A stretch of DNA of 64,000 nucleotides, taken from Epiperipatus broadwayi. Its lineage: Eukaryota > Onychophora > Udeonychophora > Euonychophora > Peripatidae. The stretch spans positions 372,001-436,000 of the forward strand of contig JAQFVV010000013.1 in NCBI GenBank assembly GCA_028023455.1. The letters are read 5' to 3'. The position numbers and the translations under genes are program-made. Of the stretch, positions 59,280 to 64,000 are shown in pieces (positions within the stretch are counted from its first letter, which is position 1; every line of letters starts with the position of its first letter). The notes beneath the pieces were generated by a model. That model was not told the origin of the DNA. It made no database searches and worked only from the letters and a program-made list of their open reading frames with translations.

Positions 59280-59888
59280 TGCTATTGTCACATTTTCTAG
59301 CAATATCCCTAACCTAGTTTGGTTTCTTCTTTCAGTTATCTGAGGGATGTGTAATTTGTTTTCAATCTTTCCCTGTTGTTTTTGTATAAGGTAACTTTGA
59401 TTTTCTGTTCAATTCTTTGTAAAATTATTTCACATATTTTATCACAAAAATCATTTTTTGTAATATCATATTTTGTTTTACAGTACGTTTGATATATATA
59501 AAGTCTAATTTTTATTACATTTTTTATTATAATAATAGTCAGCAAAAATTTGATTATATTTCTTTTATGTAAATTTACCAGAGTTGAAAGTGCCATATAT
59601 GTCATGGTTTTCATTTCTTTCTTTCTATTTTGTACTTTTTTATTTTTATCTAAGCTATAAGATTATTATGACTGTTATTTTCCGAGTTTATTTGAAATAC
59701 AAATTGATTTATCATATTTTAATTGACTGATTAAAACTATTTTTAAAGTCCTTACTTTGCTTAATTAAATTTAGGAAGCTCTAATTTTATTATTTATTTA
59801 ATTACTTTTAAAATAACTTAGTATTGTATTTTTAATAAAATTTCAACGCACAAACTTTTTAATTTATAAAAATTAAAAATAAAAAAAG

Positions 59889-59921
<33 letters not shown>

Positions 59922-60639
59922 TTTGCAGTCTAATTATATAAGTATATTGAAAACTTGTGATTATACTTTTACGTTATAAATATAATTTTAAAAAATATAT
60001 ATTTATTTAAAAGCATGATTTGTGTTAATAAAATGAGTTTTGATTCTCGTTTTTGATTAAGCTTTTCATATCTTATTTATATTAAATTTCTGACATATGT
60101 ATCAGCATACATGATTTTTCCAAAATATGGCTCTATATAGGAAAAATACTTCTGTTAGAACACACATGTCTATCGTTGTTATATTCAAATAGTCATATTT
60201 ATTCTGTCAAAATGTGGCAGAATAAATATTTATTTTATCAAAAGACTGCAGAAAGAAATTTGCTGCTAAGTGAAATGATATCCTTTGATTCCTCTTGAAG
60301 GCCTTAAATTAAGGAACCGAACAGGACAATTTTTTAATGTCCATTCTATACATTTTTGTCATTTCAGCTGCTATTTTTTTGTGTTTATTCATGTAATATG
60401 TGAAAATGGATGAACTGCTCACATGCATTGGCAACATGGTGAGTTTATTGGATTTTTTTATCTCTGAGTTTAAGATCAAGTAACACTATGGTCTTTCTTT
60501 TCAGTTGCCTGAAAGCTCTTAACTAAAATATCACTTGAGTTTTCTTGAAGGCAGAATGAATATGTATGTGAATTTTTTTTTCTAATAGATATTTATAATC
60601 ATGACAGACAAAAATAAATCATAGCCCTTATTCCTAACA
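59280..60639. other. Gene-free stretch
   Basis: AT-rich; contains an (ATT)n tract at 59889-59922. The 92-codon minus frame at 59336-59614 and the plus frame at 58973-59227 have no family resemblance; the latter ends inside the SINE. Confidence 0.45.
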
Positions 60640-62482
60640 GGCTATAAGTAGCCAACCAAGGCAGCAGTTAGTGGTCAAATGTGGGAGAGGTGTGTGTGCT
60701 AAAAAGCTCCTGATTGTGGATCTAGGCTGCTATTTAGACGTTTTACTTAGATATTTACAACTGCAGATCACTTTCAAGTGAAGGAAGATTGCAAGAATTG
60801 AAAGAACTATCTAATATTAAATGAGACATTATTGGACTTTTTGAAGTTAGAAGAGACAATTGATTTAACAAATGGGCATGTACTATACAAAAAAGCTCAA
60901 GCATTGGAAGTACATGTGAAGTAGGATTCATTGTAAATAGAAAGTGGAAGAAAAATATTGGGGAGATTAATGGTGTATCAGATAGAGTGGCAAGATTAGT
61001 TATTCATCTGGATAGCAGATATAAAACATATATAATTTAGGTTTAAGCCCCAACAAGTTCTCATTCTGATGAAGAAATAGAGGATTTTTATATGGATGCA
61101 CAAAAGGTTTTTGATCACTCAAACAACATTTTAAAATTGTTATGAGAGACTTTAATGGTAGAATTGGTAAACAATTAAAAGATGAAAGTCCTGTAGATAA
61201 ATTTGGTTATGGTGATAGAAATAAAAGAGGACATAGACTTGTGAGGTTTTTTAGAAAAAGAAAAACTTTATATTATGAAGGTTTTTTTTTTGAGAAAAAT
61301 ATTAAACAGAAATGGTCTTGGAAGCATTTGAATGAAGGTTCACCAGAACTGGATTACATTTTGATTATCAGAAAATACATATTTCCATATTGCAACATTC
61401 TTAATAAATTCAACACAGGAAGTTATCATCAATTAGTAAGATGTAAGATATATGTTAATGCAAAACTAGAAAAACAAAAATGATTAAGAAAAACTAGTCA
61501 CAATTGATATTCCTAATTTTCAGGAACATTCCCTGAATTTAAATTATAACTTCAAATTGTTTTCAAATATTAACAGATTTTGAACACGATTCAGATTTGA
61601 ATCAAATCAATAGAAAGATAACTGATACACTTTAAAAAAAACTGCAACAAAGATAGCTAGTACAAAAAAATAGCAATTGACCAATAAAATTTCTACTGAG
61701 ACAAGACAATATATGAAGAAAGAGGAAATATGAAACCATATAAAAATAGTGCATTAAGAAGGATTGAATATCTCGAATTTTATAAAATAGTGAAAAAAGA
61801 GTTGGTAATAATATAAGAAAGTATAATTATAAACTTGTAAGAAAAGTTATGGAATAGAGTAAATGTCTCATGTAAAACAGCATTTTGGCATTGGTAGAAA
61901 ATTTATTTCTGCAGTATGAAAAAAAGATTGAACTATTATTAAATGGGGATTTGACATTATGAAATGTATAGAAGAGTTCTATCAAAAATTATATAGCAAT
62001 GAAGAACAAAGAAAAATATCTCATACAACTACTATATCTTATGATTTTCCCAGAATTTTAAATGATGGAGTGAGATATGCAATTAAATTTATAAAGAAGG
62101 GAATGCTCCAGATAATGATGGAATTATAATCAATATCTTAAAAAAAGCAGGTGAAGAAATAGAATTTTTTTGGAAAATTTATATACCAAATGTCTAAATG
62201 ATAAGGAAGTATCAGATGATTGGAAGAATGCAGTATTAATATTGATATTTAAAAAAGTTGATAAAGAAAATATCAGAAATTACAGACCTATAATTCTTTT
62301 ATCAGAACTTTGGATTTTAACCAACCAACAGAACAATCTGTATTTAAAAGTGCTTTTAGTGTAGTAGATCATATTCAAATACTGAGAGAAATTATAGAAA
62401 GGATCAATGAATATGAATTGTTATTATGCTTTGGATTTGTAGATTACGAAAAGGCAATTGATTCTATAAGCATTTCTTTAGG
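60640..62482 (+). pseudogene. RTE-type LINE, copy 1 (endonuclease and start of RT)
   Basis: From about 60790 broken frames follow the APE endonuclease: IGLFEVRRDN, GFIVNRKWKKNIGEI, VSDRVARLVIHL, APTSSHSDEEIEDFY. The open part 61142-61483 reads RDFNGRIGK (usual GDFN), SPELDYIL and TGSYHQLVR (usual SDH), so two catalytic-site positions are altered. After a decayed linker, 62170-62364 gives WKNAVLILIFKKVDK and NYRPIILLS (RT fingers), then FVDYEKAIDSI (motif A) before homology stops at about 62482. Copies of this type move by target-primed reverse transcription. A more GC-rich 5' leader (60640-60780) precedes the frames. Confidence 0.85.
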
Positions 62483-62874
62483 ATGCAATCATATACAGAG
62501 AGCTATGTTTATCTTAAAATTTACATATTAAATCTTGTTTAATTATTACAATCAAAGTGTTAAAAAGTGAGATGCTGTCAATTTAGCCTTGTATAATTAA
62601 TTATGAGCTTAATAATTCTCGAATGCCATATTCTATCTAGTTGATAATTTCACTCTGAATTATCAACAATGTTGACAAAGGTATGCTTACCAACATAAAT
62701 TACCAAGAATAGGTGGATTTATTCTATTCTTGATTCTTTATTCAACCTTTAGAATGTTTTTAGGTCATAGCCTGGCAGAGGCTAATTAACTCCCCTTCTT
62801 TACATATACAGTGAGCTATGTTTAATTTAAAATTTACAAATATATATATGTATACAGAAACATTTTTTCCCCCA
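62483..62874. repeat. Insert between the two LINE copies, flanked by 36-bp direct repeats
   Basis: ATACAGAGAGCTATGTTTAT at 62494 and ATACAGTGAGCTATGTTTAA at 62807 begin two direct repeats of ~36 bp with a few mismatches. About 310 bp of non-coding sequence lies between, with a TGATAATTTCACTCTGAATT/ATCA hairpin near 62640. It could be an element with long target duplications or the scar of an unequal exchange. Confidence 0.6.
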
Positions 62875-64000
62875 CCAACCAAGAGAACAAGCTGGATTTA
62901 AAGGTGGTTTTAGTACAGTAGATTATATCCAGGTATTGAGAAAAATTATAGAAAGGACAAATGAATATGAGTTGCCATTATGCTTAGGATTTGTAGACTA
63001 TGAAAAGGCATTTGATTCTATAAACATTTCTTCAGTGATTAAAGCATTGGATAATCAAGGTGTAGATCCAGGATATTGTCATATTTTGAAGAATATTTAT
63101 AAAAATGCAACAGCAACAATTAAATTACATAATGATAGTAGGAAAATCAACATTGAAAAGGATGTAAGACAGGGTGACTCCATATCTCCAAAACTTTTTA
63201 CAGCAGTGCTGCAAGAAGTATTTTGTGGATTAAAATGGGAAGCTAAAGAAGTGAAAGTAAATGTAGATTATTTAAGTCATTTAGATTTTGCAGATGATGT
63301 GCTTGTTTTTGTAAATAATACTTCAGAGCTATAGGAAATGTTGCAGGAGTTATCAGATGAAAGTAGGAAAGTAGGACTAAAGATAAATGTTAAAAAGACT
63401 AAAGTAATGTTTAATAGATTTTTTCAAAATATGAAAATAAAGATTGATTATGATGAGTTAGAAGAAGTTAACAGTTACAAATACCTTGGTCAGATTATTA
63501 ATACAGATGGAAATATAATGGATGAAATTAATCATAGAATTAAACTTGGTTGGAGTGCTTTTGGTAGAAATAACTTGATATGAAAAGGAAATATGCCTAT
63601 GTGTTTGAAAAGGACGGTTTTTAATAAATGTGTTTTGCCAGTTCTTACTTATGGATCTGAGACTTGGACACTTAATAAAAGAGCAATACAGAGACATTAG
63701 ACCACTCAAAGAAGTATGGAGAGATGCATGTTGGGAGTAACAAGAAGAGATCAAAAACACAATGTATGGGTAAGAGAACAAACAGGTATTACTAACCTCA
63801 TTAAAAAAATTAAAAGACTGAAGTGGAGTTGGGCTGGACATATTGTTAGAAGAGATGATAACAGATGGACAATTGAAATTTTAAACCAGATTCCAAGAGA
63901 TTGTAAAAGACCCTGAAAGGGACCTCATGTGAGATGGATGGATGAAATAAGCAAGTGTGTAGGGGTGATGTGGAGAAGAGAAGCTAAAGATAGGAAAAGA
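62875..64000 (+). pseudogene. RTE-type LINE, copy 2 (RT to C-terminus, runs off the window)
   Basis: It starts inside the RT and overlaps copy 1 for ~160 bp at about 80 percent identity, so it is a separate insertion. RT motifs are clear: FVDYEKAFDSI (A), RQGDSISPKLF (B), DFADDVLVF near 63285-63310 (C, catalytic Asp pair), KKTKVMFN (D) and YKYLGQII (E). The C-terminal region RLKWSWAGHIVRR and RWMDEISKC is typical of RTE-like proteins. Stops at 63332, 63582, 63699 and 63914 break an otherwise continuous frame, so decay is modest. The 3' end lies beyond 64000. Confidence 0.92.

Noticed and set aside
59336-59614. 92-codon Lys/Ile/Tyr-rich minus frame
   Set aside because: Vaguely transposon-like composition, but no motif I can name, and AT bias alone explains the residues.
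61060-61080. CTGATGAAG near 61067 as another hammerhead core
   Set aside because: It lies in the LINE endonuclease frame (SHSDEEI), and no GAAA with flanking stems follows.

Overview
This is a very A+T-rich (about three-quarters by eye), repeat-dominated piece of a eukaryotic, most probably invertebrate metazoan, genome. The evidence is the mix of mobile elements: a Ty3/gypsy LTR retrotransposon, Penelope-like elements (PLEs) with GIY-YIG endonuclease, RTE-type LINEs, tRNA-derived SINEs and long microsatellites. I cannot name the phylum. No complete host gene is visible; two very short exon-like segments (18350-18427 plus, 34378-34416 minus) are the only host-gene candidates and both are weak.

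Layout. 1-5.0 kb: dispersed and tandem non-coding repeats. 5.04-5.72 kb: a 680-bp foldback element. 5.74-12.56 kb: a Ty3/gypsy element with two ~1.44-kb LTRs and a decayed protease-RT-RNaseH-integrase order with most of gag missing. 12.6-31 kb: AT-rich repeats, including foldback elements at 22.1, 25.0 and 28.2 kb. 31.2-32.1 kb: an element with ~90-bp inverted termini. 36.1-40.9 kb: a worn LINE interrupted by a head-to-head PLE dimer (13-bp target duplication) and a small foldback element. 41-48 kb: several tRNA-derived SINEs and a second PLE remnant. 49.2-50.4 kb: an inverted repeat with ~510-bp arms. 51-58.5 kb: tandem repeats, two more foldback elements, (AAT)n and a ~410-bp (TAGG)n. 60.6-64 kb: two overlapping RTE-type LINE fragments, the second running off the window.

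The most interesting signal is a recurring hammerhead-ribozyme-like module. It reads as stem I, CUGAUGA, a hairpin, GAAA, a tiny self-complementary stem III, U-H, and the other side of stem I. It occurs in five foldback families (5.1/5.6, 22.4/28.3/57.3, 31.3/32.0, 49.3/50.3 and 55.3-55.5 kb), once outside any foldback I can delimit (47.3 kb), and in degenerate form in the 3' UTR of both PLE copies (36.6/38.3 kb). The best copies (28.3 minus, 32.0 plus, 47.3 plus) keep all core bases and a paired stem I. PLEs and small non-autonomous retrozymes are known to carry such ribozymes. The palindromic layout, with opposed modules in the arms, and the shared departure at the first stem II pair look unusual. 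I propose a PLE-associated family of foldback retrozymes; this is an inference to be tested.
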